Source: Tahibacter harae
Lineage (GTDB): Bacteria; Pseudomonadota; Gammaproteobacteria; Xanthomonadales; Rhodanobacteraceae
NCBI RefSeq assembly: GCF_024437735.1
Contig: NZ_JANFQO010000013.1
Coordinates: 120,926 to 184,925, forward strand
DNA length: 64,000 nt
Direction: 5' to 3'
Both the position numbers and the translations under genes were made by a program. Within the stretch, counting starts at the first letter, position 1. Every line of letters starts with the position of its first letter. This document shows, in pieces, positions 36,108 to 44,100 of the stretch. The notes below the pieces were generated by a model. It saw only the letters and a list, made by a program, of their open reading frames with translations, did not search any database and had not been told where the DNA came from.

Positions 36108-37112
36108 GTGGACACTGCGACTTTCTGGCCCCAGCTCAGCACTGCCGCCGCCTGGCTGGACGGGCAGCAGTTGCTGCATGCGCCCAATCCCGCCCTGTGC
36201 GAGTTGCTGGGGCTGGGCGAGCGCCGGCTGGAAGGCATGACGCTGGCGGCGCTGGCGCCGGAGCGGGCCGAGCTGGCCGAGGCGTTCCGGCGTGCACTGC
36301 AGCAACAGCGCGTGGTGCAGCTGCGCGATTTTCCGCTGGCCAATGCGGCGGGCGGGACGGTCGCGGTGGACCTCACCTTGAGTCCGCTCGCGGCCGGCGG
36401 CGTGCTGCTGGAAGCGCATGCGCTGGCCGCCGCGGCGCCGGAGTCGACGGCGCAGCTGTCGGAATCGCTGCGCGGTTTCGCGCATGAAGTGAAGAATCCG
36501 CTGGCCGGCCTGCGCGGCGCCGCGCAGCTGATCGCGCGGCGGGTTGGTGATGAAGGTGTGAAGGAACTGGCCGGACTGATCATCGCCGAAGCCGACCGCC
36601 TCGCCGCACTGGCCAATCGCCTGTTGCAGGGATCGGCCGACACGCGCTTCGCCGCGGTGAATATCCACGAGGTGCTGGAGCGGGTGGCCGCATTGCTGGC
36701 CTCGCAGGACGCAGTTTCGATTGCGCGCGATTTCGACCCCAGCCTGCCGCCGCTGGCCGGCGATGCGGACCGGCTGACCCAGCTGCTGCTCAATCTCGGC
36801 CGCAATGCACTGGAGGCCGGCGCCGACCGCCTGCTGCTGCGCACCCGCGCCGAACACGCGGCGCGGATCCAGGACCGCATCGTGCGCCTGGCCCTGCGCG
36901 TGGATGTGATCGACAACGGCGCCGGCGTCGCGCCGGCCCTGGCCGACACCTTGTTCCTGCCCATGGTCAGCGGGCGCGCCGACGGCAGTGGCCTGGGCCT
37001 GGCGCTGAGCCGCGAGATCGCCGCCGAACACCAGGGCGCGCTGAACTACCGCAGCCGTCCCGGCGAAACCGTGTTCAGTCTGATCCTGCCTTACGGAGAT
37101 GCACATGGCTGA
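36108..37112 (+). CDS. ntrB: nitrogen-regulation-type sensor kinase
   Basis: 334 residues from a GTG at 36108; a GTG at 36078 is also in frame, and neither has a strong ribosome site. Layout: PAS-like domain (about 10-105, starting FWPQLSTAAAWLDGQQLLHAPNPALCELLG), dimerisation/phosphoacceptor helix LRGFAHEVKNPLAGLRGAAQLI with H126, and an ATPase domain with DRLTQLLLNLGRNALEA (N box), DNGAGV (G1) and GSGLGLALS (G2). No membrane helices, so the kinase is cytoplasmic, as NtrB (GlnL) is. It overlaps the response-regulator gene by 8 bp. The pairing and HEVKNPL motif make NtrB the best call. Confidence 0.85.
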   Translation: MDTATFWPQLSTAAAWLDGQQLLHAPNPALCELLGLGERRLEGMTLAALAPERAELAEAFRRALQQQRVVQLRDFPLANAAGGTVAVDLTLSPLAAGGVLLEAHALAAAAPESTAQLSESLRGFAHEVKNPLAGLRGAAQLIARRVGDEGVKELAGLIIAEADRLAALANRLLQGSADTRFAAVNIHEVLERVAALLASQDAVSIARDFDPSLPPLAGDADRLTQLLLNLGRNALEAGADRLLLRTRAEHAARIQDRIVRLALRVDVIDNGAGVAPALADTLFLPMVSGRADGSGLGLALSREIAAEHQGALNYRSRPGETVFSLILPYGDAHG

Positions 37113-38496
37113 AGCCCTGGTCTGGCTGGTGGACGACGATCGCGGCGTACGCTTCGTGCTGGCCGCGGCGCTGCGCGATGCCGGCCTTGCGGTGACGGAA
37201 TTCGAGGACGCCGAAAGCGTGCTCGCCGCGCTGGAAACGCAGCTGCCGGATCTGCTGTTCACCGATGTGCGCATGGCCGGCCAGGGCGGCCTGAAACTGC
37301 TCGAACGCCTGCACGCGCACCACGCCCAGCTGCCGGTGATCGTGATGAGCGCCTACACCGATGTGGCCACGACGGCGGCGGCGTACCGCCACGGCGCCTT
37401 CGACTATCTGCCCAAGCCGTTCGACCTGGACCAGGCCGTGGCCGCCGCCAACCGCGCCCTGGCGCAGCGCCGCAGCCCCGCGCCGGCGGCGGCAGCGGCG
37501 CCGCCGCGCGAGCCTGAGCTGATAGGCCGCTCCGCCGCGATGCGCGAAGTGTTCCGCGCCATAGGCCGCGTCGCCGCGAGCGGATTGAACGCGCTGATCA
37601 CCGGCGAGACCGGCAGCGGCAAGGAACTGGTCGCGCGCGCCCTGCATACCCACAGCGCGCGCGCGCTGCGGCCGTTCGTGGCGCTGAATACCGCGGCGAT
37701 TCCGTCGGAGCTGCTGGAATCGGAACTGTTCGGCCACGAGATGGGCGCCTTCACCGGCGCGACGCGGCGCCATGCGGGACGCTTCGAGCAGGCCGATGGC
37801 GGCACCTTGTTCCTGGACGAGATCGGCGACATGCCGCTGCTGTTGCAGACCCGGCTGCTGCGTGTGCTGGCCGAGGGCGAGTTCTACCGCGTCGGCGGCC
37901 GCGAACTGATCCGCGCCGATGTGCGCGTGATCGCGGCCACGCACCAGGATCTGGAAAGCAAGGTCGCGCGCGGCGAATTCCGCGCCGATCTGCTGCACCG
38001 CCTGGACGTGGTGCGCATCCATCTGCCGGCCCTGCGCGAGCGGCGCGAGGATATCGCCGTGCTGGCCGAGCATTTCCTCGCGCGCGCGGCGCTGGAGCTG
38101 AAAGTCGGCGCCAAGCGCTGGTCGGGCAAAGCGCTGGCCGTGCTGGAAACGCTGGACTGGCCCGGCAATGTGCGCCAGCTGGAAAACCTGTGCCGGCGTC
38201 TGGCGGTGATGGCGCCGGGACGCGAGGTGCGCAGCGAGGATCTGCCGTTCGCGCAGCCATCCGTCGTTCCGCAGCAGCCTGCGTGGACCCAGGCGCTGCG
38301 CCGCTGGGCCGATGCCGAATTCGCCGCCGGCCGCGTCGGCCTGCACGCGGCGGCGCTGGCGGAACTGGAGCGCGTGCTGTTCGACGCCGCGCTCGCCGCG
38401 CACGGCGGACACCGTCAGAACGCGGCCGAGGCGCTGGGGCTGGGACGCAATACGCTGACACGCAAGCTGGGCAGTTCGCGCACCCGGCGCCGCTGA
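37105..38496 (+). CDS. ntrC: sigma-54-dependent response regulator, NtrC type
   Basis: 463 residues. The ATG at 37105 has GGAG 6 nt upstream; the ATG at 37099 directly abuts that site and is less likely. Receiver domain with D54 in FTDVRM and the PKPFD lysine; AAA+ domain from about 140 with TGETGSGKE (Walker A), the sigma-54-contacting loop GAFTGAT, and TLFLDEIGDM (Walker B); a Fis-type helix-turn-helix at the end (NAAEALGLGRNTLTRKL). Phosphorylated NtrC activates sigma-54 promoters for nitrogen assimilation. Co-expressed with the kinase upstream. Confidence 0.88.
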   Translation: MAEALVWLVDDDRGVRFVLAAALRDAGLAVTEFEDAESVLAALETQLPDLLFTDVRMAGQGGLKLLERLHAHHAQLPVIVMSAYTDVATTAAAYRHGAFDYLPKPFDLDQAVAAANRALAQRRSPAPAAAAAPPREPELIGRSAAMREVFRAIGRVAASGLNALITGETGSGKELVARALHTHSARALRPFVALNTAAIPSELLESELFGHEMGAFTGATRRHAGRFEQADGGTLFLDEIGDMPLLLQTRLLRVLAEGEFYRVGGRELIRADVRVIAATHQDLESKVARGEFRADLLHRLDVVRIHLPALRERREDIAVLAEHFLARAALELKVGAKRWSGKALAVLETLDWPGNVRQLENLCRRLAVMAPGREVRSEDLPFAQPSVVPQQPAWTQALRRWADAEFAAGRVGLHAAALAELERVLFDAALAAHGGHRQNAAEALGLGRNTLTRKLGSSRTRRR

Positions 38497-38627
38497 AGGC
38501 GCGGCACCGGGCGGCACCGCCCGCGGCGGGATGACGGCGGCGCGGCAGGTTTACGCCACGGCGTTGACCTCGCAGGGGCCGCACGCTCAAAGTGCGGCAG
38601 AACCAGCAGCCTGCCCGGAACTTGCGC

Positions 38628-39092
38628 ATGACCGCCATCCCTGTTCGCGCCGCGACGCGCGAGGACATTGCCTTTCTCGTCCAGTCCAATGCCGCCATGG
38701 CCTGGGAAACCGAACAGCGGCGGCTTGACCTCGATCTGCTGCAACGCGGCGTCAGCGGTGTGTTCGAGCAGCCGGGCCGCGGCGTCTACCGCATCGCCGA
38801 GCGCGACGGCCGCGCCGCAGGCTGTCTGCTGCTGACCCGCGAATGGAGCGATTGGCGCAACGGCGACTGGTGGTGGATACAGAGCGTCTACGTGGGCGAG
38901 GAACACCGCCGCCACGGTGTATTCGGCGCGCTCTACCGCAGCGTGGAAGCCGAGGCCCGCGCCGCCGGTGCCGTGGGCCTGCGCCTGTACGTGGAATGGG
39001 AGAACGAACGCGCGCAGCGCACGTATGAGGCGCTGGGCATGCAGCGCGAGCATTACCACATGTACAGGAAGGGATTTATCGCAGGTGGCTGA
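38628..39092 (+). CDS. GNAT-family N-acetyltransferase
   Basis: 154 residues from the ATG at 38628 (MTAIPVRAATREDIAFLV). GNAT hallmarks: a beta-strand start IPVRAATREDIAFLVQ, acetyl-CoA-binding region WWWIQSVYVGEEHRRHGVFGALYRSVEAEARAAG (a variant of Q/RxxGxG/A), and YVEWENERAQRTYEALGM near the end. The substrate is unknown; the best guess is a small amine or protein N-terminus. Followed by a good intrinsic terminator. Confidence 0.85.
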   Translation: MTAIPVRAATREDIAFLVQSNAAMAWETEQRRLDLDLLQRGVSGVFEQPGRGVYRIAERDGRAAGCLLLTREWSDWRNGDWWWIQSVYVGEEHRRHGVFGALYRSVEAEARAAGAVGLRLYVEWENERAQRTYEALGMQREHYHMYRKGFIAGG

Positions 39093-39207
39093 AATTGCAT
39101 GCGGGGCCGGCGGTCCGCCGCACGCGGGCGCCGCGAGCCGGGCTTGCTGGCAGGATCAGCCGGCGCGCTGCTGACGGCCCGGGCGCGGTGCAGAGCGGGC
39201 GGCGTGC

Positions 39208-39242
39208 GATCCGCAGCGTTGTTCGGCGGATCCGGTTTTTTT
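39208..39242 (+). terminator. intrinsic terminator after the acetyltransferase gene
   Basis: GATCCGC (39208-39214) pairs with GCGGATC (39226-39232) around an 11-nt loop, then 3 nt and seven T (39236-39242). Confidence 0.6.
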
Positions 39243-39335
39243 CCGGCGCGGGCAAACGGTGCGATTGAACGAATGCGGGAAATTCACACCCTGGCCTGGA
39301 ACCACCCGCACGCCCTCACGCGACCGCCCGGGCAT

Positions 39336-39354
39336 CCAATCCCGAACCCCAACC
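39336..39354. repeat. degenerate GGGTT/GGGATT repeat at the folE 3' end
   Basis: Read on the folE sense strand, the bases directly after the TAG are GGTTGGGGTTCGGGATTGG, three G-runs with short T-rich spacers. This looks like a decayed version of the ATTCGGG repeat found after two other genes in the window. Confidence 0.4.
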
Positions 39355-39945
39355 CTACCGCCTGCCCATCACAAACTGCAGGAACTCCGAGCGTGTGCGC
39401 GCATCGTCGCGGAAGGAGCCGAGCATCTGGCTGGTGGTCATCGAGACGCCGGTCTTGTGCACGCCGCGGGTGGTCATGCACTGGTGGGCGGCTTCGATCA
39501 CGACGCCGACGCCACGGGGCTTGAGCACATCCTCGATGCAATGGGCGATCTGCGCAGTGAGCTTCTCCTGCACCTGGAAGCGGCGGGCGAAGCCTTCGAC
39601 GACGCGGGCGAGCTTGGAGATGCCGACGACTTTGTCCGTGGGCAGGTAGCCGACATGGGCGCGGCCTATGATCGGCGCCATGTGGTGTTCGCAATGCGAT
39701 TCAAACTCGATGTCGCGCAGCACGATCAGTTCGTCGTAGCCGGCCACTTCCTCGAAAGTGCGGCGCAGGTACTCGGCCGGATCCTCGGCATAGCCGGAGA
39801 ACCAGTCGCGGTACGCATCCACGACGCGGCGCGGGGTGTCGAGCAGGCCCTCGCGGCTGGGATCTTCGCCGGCCCAGCGCAGCAGCGTGCGTATGGCGGC
39901 CTCGGCTTCGGCGCGGTCTACGGGCGGGGAGGAGTCGGCACTCAT
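39355..39945 (-). CDS. folE: GTP cyclohydrolase I
   Basis: 196 residues. The catalytic zinc site is intact: [22 protein letters not shown] (C85, H88) and QCMTTRGV (C156). [19 protein letters not shown] and the C-terminal SEFLQFV are standard for the family. The enzyme converts GTP to dihydroneopterin triphosphate, the first step towards tetrahydrofolate. It forms a decamer in the cytoplasm. It stands alone here, with the CCCGAAT array in its upstream region. Confidence 0.95.
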   Translation of the reverse strand: MSADSSPPVDRAEAEAAIRTLLRWAGEDPSREGLLDTPRRVVDAYRDWFSGYAEDPAEYLRRTFEEVAGYDELIVLRDIEFESHCEHHMAPIIGRAHVGYLPTDKVVGISKLARVVEGFARRFQVQEKLTAQIAHCIEDVLKPRGVGVVIEAAHQCMTTRGVHKTGVSMTTSQMLGSFRDDARTRSEFLQFVMGRR

Positions 39946-40256
39946 GCGCGTTCCTGCGATGCATTACGGGCCGACGATTGTAGGGGAGATAGTCCGGAAT
40001 CGGCACGAGCGCAGTGCGTTGCCTGCGTCCGGCGCAGAGCGGAAGCGGCGGGCCGATCATCATTGAACCGTGTGTGACAAAGCCGCCGCCATCCGCATCT
40101 TGCAATCCGCTCGATACCCCGCAAGCTGTTCCCGAATCCCGAATCCCGAATCCCGAATCCCGAATCCCGAATCCCGAATCCCGAATCCCGAATCCCGAAT
40201 CCCGAATCCCGAATCCCGAATCCCGAATCCCGAATCCCGAATCCCGAATCCCGCGC
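39946..40256. other. intergenic region upstream of folE, mostly repeat array
   Basis: 311 bp. The half nearest folE (39946-40130) should hold the folE promoter, but no clear consensus is seen; the other half is the heptamer array that reaches the stop codon of the HD-domain gene. Confidence 0.5.
40131..40253. repeat. 17-copy CCCGAAT tandem array
   Basis: Seventeen perfect, uninterrupted copies of CCCGAAT from 40131 to 40249, then a partial CCCG, stopping 3 bp before the stop codon of the minus-strand HD-domain gene. On that gene's sense strand the array is (ATTCGGG)n, with G-triplets every 7 nt, which fits a chain of potential intramolecular G-quadruplexes. The perfection of the copies suggests recent expansion by slippage and likely copy-number variation between strains. 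Confidence 0.97.
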
Positions 40257-41333
40257 CTACCGCATTCCGCGCGTCTCGATCTCCCGCGTCAGGCTGCGCA
40301 GGGTCTCGATCACTTCGGCGCCGTTGGCCGGCCTGCCGCCGATCGCGATGCGGGCACGCAGTGACATGGTCAGGGCTTTCAGCGGGGCGGCATTGGCCTG
40401 CTTGGCAGCGGAAAAGGCCTGGCGGCCCGCTTCGGAATTGAAGCGGTGCAGCTCGAAGAAGAAGCGCTCCTGGCCGTCGGTGAGGAAGCCGAACACGGGC
40501 AGGGCAGAGGCCGGATCTTCGATGGAGCGGTGGCAGCGCATCTCGCGTTCCAGGCACAGGCGCGTGCCGGTCTCGACGAAGCGGGCGAAGGGTTCGGCCA
40601 CGTTGGCCGTGTCCAGGTCGGCGGCGAGCAGGGCCAGTTCCAGCGCATGCACGACGGCGGGTTGTTCGCGCCAGCCCGGCACATGCTTGTCCAGCTTGGC
40701 GTCGAGTTTGGAGGCCAGCGCGCCGCCGCTTTGCACCAGGTCCACCGAGTTGTATTCCCAGTCCTGCGCCGGCGGGCGCGCATCGAAGGTGGAGCCAGCG
40801 ATGGTCAGTTCCAGCGCGGTATGGAAATGCGCGTCGCGGTCGCGTTCAAAGCCGGCCAGGTCGAGGATGCGCAGGCCTTCCTCGATGCTGGCGCGCTCGT
40901 TGCTGCCGACGCCGGCGCTGTACAGCGCCGGCTCGCGCTGGCGCAGGTCGTGACAGGCGGCGAACAGTCCCAGCAGCAGCCAGTCGTCCAGGCTCAGGGC
41001 CTGCACGCCGGCGTGTTCCATCAGCCGCGCGATGCGGCTGTCGAAAATTTCCAGAATGTGGTGTTCGTTGTGGTAAGCGTGAAAATCCTCGCCCCAGCTG
41101 CCGTGGCGCAGGGCCAGGCGGGCGTAGGCCAGTTCCACCGCGGCTTCGCAGTGCTGCACGCGCCTCTGCGCGGCGGCGTCGGTGATCAGCGGCGCCAGCG
41201 CCGCGCGGCGCCGCGCCAGGGCGGCGCCGAGGCCGGGCGCCAGCGTGGTCAGCAAGGCCCGCGCCTGGGCCACGTCCGCTATGGAGCGTTCGGCAGCGTC
41301 TTCGGGAAACTTGCACGGAAACGGCAGGATCAC
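40257..41333 (-). CDS. HD-domain-like metal-dependent phosphohydrolase, unknown substrate
   Basis: 358 residues if started at the GTG at 41333; no ATG is available upstream in frame before non-protein-like sequence, and the ribosome site is weak, so the start is uncertain. The central part has YHNEHHILEIFDSRIARLMEHAG and, some 30 residues later, LLLGLFAACHDLRQREPAL, the spaced His and His-Asp pairs of HD/PDEase-type metal sites. ERASIEEGLRILDLAGF and further helices follow. No signal or membrane part. Nucleotide or cyclic-nucleotide phosphodiester hydrolysis is possible but not shown. The repeat array directly abuts its stop codon. Confidence 0.6.
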   Translation of the reverse strand: MILPFPCKFPEDAAERSIADVAQARALLTTLAPGLGAALARRRAALAPLITDAAAQRRVQHCEAAVELAYARLALRHGSWGEDFHAYHNEHHILEIFDSRIARLMEHAGVQALSLDDWLLLGLFAACHDLRQREPALYSAGVGSNERASIEEGLRILDLAGFERDRDAHFHTALELTIAGSTFDARPPAQDWEYNSVDLVQSGGALASKLDAKLDKHVPGWREQPAVVHALELALLAADLDTANVAEPFARFVETGTRLCLEREMRCHRSIEDPASALPVFGFLTDGQERFFFELHRFNSEAGRQAFSAAKQANAAPLKALTMSLRARIAIGGRPANGAEVIETLRSLTREIETRGMR

Positions 41334-41607
41334 TTGGCGCCAGGCCCTCCCCAAGGCGTCCGCAGTATATGTCAGCGCGGTGACGACGCCAGCCACCGCG
41401 CGCTGCGGCGGAGCCCGGCCGCGGGCGGCTTGCACGGCCCGGCTGTGCGGGGCGTAAGCGGTCCGGGTACGCGGCGGATTCCCGCTGCGCCCGATTCGCA
41501 CCCGGTGCTTTCCCGCCGGCGCCGGCAAACACGCCCGCACGCCTGTCCGGCCTGCGCGCTGCCTGCGCGGTGGCCGCGGCCGGTGGCACGCATTTCCTCG
41601 CCGGCTG

Positions 41608-42279
41608 TCACATCAGCCCGCGCTGGGCCAGCGACACCGGCGCGGAATCGCCGATGACGAAATGATCCAGCACGCGCACGCCGACCAGCCCCAGGGCCTG
41701 GCGCAGCTCGGCGGTGATGGCGCGGTCCGACTCACTGGGCTCGGCCACGCCGGAAGGATGGTTGTGGGCCAGGATCACCGCCGCGGCGTTGTGGCGCAGG
41801 CAGGCGCGCACCACTTCGCGCGGATGCACCACGGTGCCGTCGATGGTGCCGCGGAACAGTTCCTCGAAGGCCAGTACGCGGTGGCGGTTGTCCAGGAACA
41901 CCACGGCGAAGACCTCATAGGGATAGCTGCTCAGGCGCGAGCGCAGGAACTCCGCCGAGTCGGCCGGATTGCGCAGGGTGGCGTCGCGCTTGAGTTCCGG
42001 CCCGCTGCAGCGCCGCGCCAGCTCCAGCGCGGCCAGCACGCGGCTGCGCTTGGCCGCGCCCAGGCCGCGCAGGCGCGGCAGCGGCTCCTCGCGGCTGAGC
42101 AGGGCGCGCAGGCCGCCGTTGTGGTTGAGCAGCTGGCGGCCCAGATCCACCGCGGTCAGGCCGCGGCAGCCGCTGCCCAGGAAGATTGCCAGCAGTTCGG
42201 CGTCGCTCAGCGCCGCGGCGCCCAGCGTTGCCAGTTTTTCGCGCGGACGTTCGTCCAGCGGCCATTGACGGATGTTCAT
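41608..42279 (-). CDS. radC: RadC family protein (JAB/JAMM domain)
   Basis: 223 residues from the ATG at 42279 ([16 protein letters not shown]). The N-terminal part has the UPF0758 sequence [18 protein letters not shown] and a helix-hairpin-helix-like [22 protein letters not shown]; the C-terminal JAB domain has [30 protein letters not shown] and the metal-binding HNHPSG (172-177) with a later Asp (D185). Despite the name, a role in repair of radiation damage is not supported in later work on the family. Divergent from coaBC, as in many proteobacteria. Confidence 0.93.
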   Translation of the reverse strand: MNIRQWPLDERPREKLATLGAAALSDAELLAIFLGSGCRGLTAVDLGRQLLNHNGGLRALLSREEPLPRLRGLGAAKRSRVLAALELARRCSGPELKRDATLRNPADSAEFLRSRLSSYPYEVFAVVFLDNRHRVLAFEELFRGTIDGTVVHPREVVRACLRHNAAAVILAHNHPSGVAEPSESDRAITAELRQALGLVGVRVLDHFVIGDSAPVSLAQRGLM

Positions 42280-42394
42280 TGCGTGTGCTGCCTGGTCGGG
42301 AAACACAGCCTAGCCCTGCTGCGATACGGTTCGCGCGCGTCCGGAGAGGGCTTTCCCGTAAGCTATCGCCGCTGAAACAGGTAGGAATGTTCCG

Positions 42395-43627
42395 ATGGCA
42401 GTGATCGACTTGGCGGGCAGGCGCGTGCTGCTCGGCGTGACCGGAGGCATTGCGGCATACAAGGCGGCCGAGCTGGTGCGCCGCCTGGGCGATGCCGGTG
42501 CGCAGGTCCGCGTGGTGATGACCGAGAACGCGGCGCGCTTCGTCACGCCGCTGACCTTCCAGGCGCTGTCGGGCCATCCGGTGCGCCTGAGCCTGTGGGA
42601 CGAGAGCGCCGAGGCGGCCATGGGCCATATCGAACTGGCGCGCTGGGCCGAGGACATCCTGGTCGCGCCGGCCTCGGCCGACTTCATCGCCCGCCTGGCC
42701 CACGGCCTGGCCGACGACCTGCTCACCACTTTGTGCCTGGCCAGTGCCGCGCCGCTGCATGTGGCGCCGGCGATGAACCAGCAGATGTGGGCGAACGCGG
42801 CGACCCAGGCCAATGTTGCCATCCTGCGCCAACGCGGCATCAGCCTGTTCGGTCCGGCCGCGGGCTCGCAGGCCTGCGGCGAGGTCGGTGCCGGCCGCCT
42901 GCTGGAACCGCTGGAACTCGTCGCCGCCCTGGCCGCGCGCGGCCGCGGCGGCGTGCTCGCCGGACGCCGCGTGCTGATCAGCGCCGGTCCCACCTTCGAG
43001 GACATAGACCCGGTGCGCTTCCTCGGCAACCGCAGCTCCGGCCGCATGGGCTTCGCCGTCGCCGAGGCGGCGGCGGAGGCCGGCGCCGAGGTAGTGCTCG
43101 TGGCCGGGCCGGTACACCTGCCGACGCCGGCCGGCGTGCGCCGCATCGACGTGCGCAGCGCGCGCCAGATGCACGCGGCGGTGCTGGATGCGGCCGTGCG
43201 CAGCGACGTCTACGTCGCCGCCGCCGCGGTGGGCGATTTCCGGCCCACCGAGGTCGCCGCGCACAAGATCAAGAAACGCGGCGATGGCGGCCTGAGCCTG
43301 GAACTGACCCAGAATCCCGACATCCTCGCCGACGTCGCCGATCTGCCGCAGCGCCCGCTGCTGGTCGGCTTCGCCGCCGAGACCGAGAACGTCGAGGCCT
43401 ACGCCCGCGCCAAGCTGGAACGCAAGCGCCTGGACCTGATCGCCGCCAACCAGGTCGGCGGCGGCCTGGGTTTCGAGGTCGAGGACAACAGCCTCACCCT
43501 GATCTCGGCCGACGGCATTCGCCACCTGCCCACCGCGCCCAAGCGCGAGCTGGCGCGCCAGCTGGTCGGCGTGATCGCCGAGCGCCTGGCCGGCCGCGCC
43601 GCGGCGAATCCGGCGGCCGGCGCATGA
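42395..43627 (+). CDS. coaBC: bifunctional phosphopantothenoylcysteine decarboxylase/synthase
   Basis: 410 residues; AGGAA 8 nt upstream of the ATG. The N-terminal CoaC flavoprotein half has [27 protein letters not shown] and the active cysteine in [13 protein letters not shown]. The CoaB half begins near [31 protein letters not shown] and includes AAVGDFRP and AHKIKK. Together they convert 4'-phosphopantothenate and cysteine to 4'-phosphopantetheine for coenzyme A. First gene of coaBC-dut-algC, overlapping dut by 4 bp. Confidence 0.96.
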   Translation: MAVIDLAGRRVLLGVTGGIAAYKAAELVRRLGDAGAQVRVVMTENAARFVTPLTFQALSGHPVRLSLWDESAEAAMGHIELARWAEDILVAPASADFIARLAHGLADDLLTTLCLASAAPLHVAPAMNQQMWANAATQANVAILRQRGISLFGPAAGSQACGEVGAGRLLEPLELVAALAARGRGGVLAGRRVLISAGPTFEDIDPVRFLGNRSSGRMGFAVAEAAAEAGAEVVLVAGPVHLPTPAGVRRIDVRSARQMHAAVLDAAVRSDVYVAAAAVGDFRPTEVAAHKIKKRGDGGLSLELTQNPDILADVADLPQRPLLVGFAAETENVEAYARAKLERKRLDLIAANQVGGGLGFEVEDNSLTLISADGIRHLPTAPKRELARQLVGVIAERLAGRAAANPAAGA

Positions 43628-44079
43628 AAGACATAGAACTGAAAGTACTGGACCCGCGCCTGGGCAATGAGATCCCGCTGCCGGCCTATGCCACCTCGGG
43701 TTCGGCCGGCCTGGACCTGCGCGCGGCGCTGGACGCGGCGCTGACCTTGCAGCCCGGCCAGTCCGAACTGATTCCCACCGGCTTCGCCATCCATCTGAAT
43801 GACCCGGACTACTGCGCGGTGATCCTGCCGCGCTCGGGCCTGGGCCATCGCCACGGCATCGTGCTGGGCAACCTGGTCGGACTGATCGATTCGGACTACC
43901 AGGGACCACTGATGGTGTCGTGCTGGAACCGTTCCGACCGGGCCTTTACCATCCAGCCCGGGGACCGCATAGCCCAGCTCGTTTTCCTGCCGATAACCCG
44001 CGCCGGCTTCCGGCTCGTGGACGAGTTCGCGCCGACCGGGCGCGGCGAGGGCGGTTTCGGTTCTTCGGGTGTGTCCTGA
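43624..44079 (+). CDS. dut: dUTP diphosphatase
   Basis: 151 residues, starting in the ATGA overlap with coaBC. All five trimeric dUTPase motifs are visible: [34 protein letters not shown] and the C-terminal [10 protein letters not shown]. The enzyme hydrolyses dUTP to dUMP and pyrophosphate, keeping uracil out of DNA and feeding dTMP synthesis. It lies between coaBC and the phosphomannomutase, the usual order in gammaproteobacteria such as Pseudomonas. Confidence 0.97.
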   Translation: MKDIELKVLDPRLGNEIPLPAYATSGSAGLDLRAALDAALTLQPGQSELIPTGFAIHLNDPDYCAVILPRSGLGHRHGIVLGNLVGLIDSDYQGPLMVSCWNRSDRAFTIQPGDRIAQLVFLPITRAGFRLVDEFAPTGRGEGGFGSSGVS

Positions 44080-44100
44080 CCGTCGCACGGAGTTCAGCGG

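Noticed and set aside
40131..40253. Possible CRISPR array
   Set aside because: The unit is only 7 bp and there are no unique spacers or cas genes. It is a simple tandem repeat.
40060..40441. Open frames encoding a repetitive peptide across the heptamer array
   Set aside because: The peptide pattern is just the translation of a 7-bp repeat; there is no start signal and it runs into the folE and HD-gene regions.
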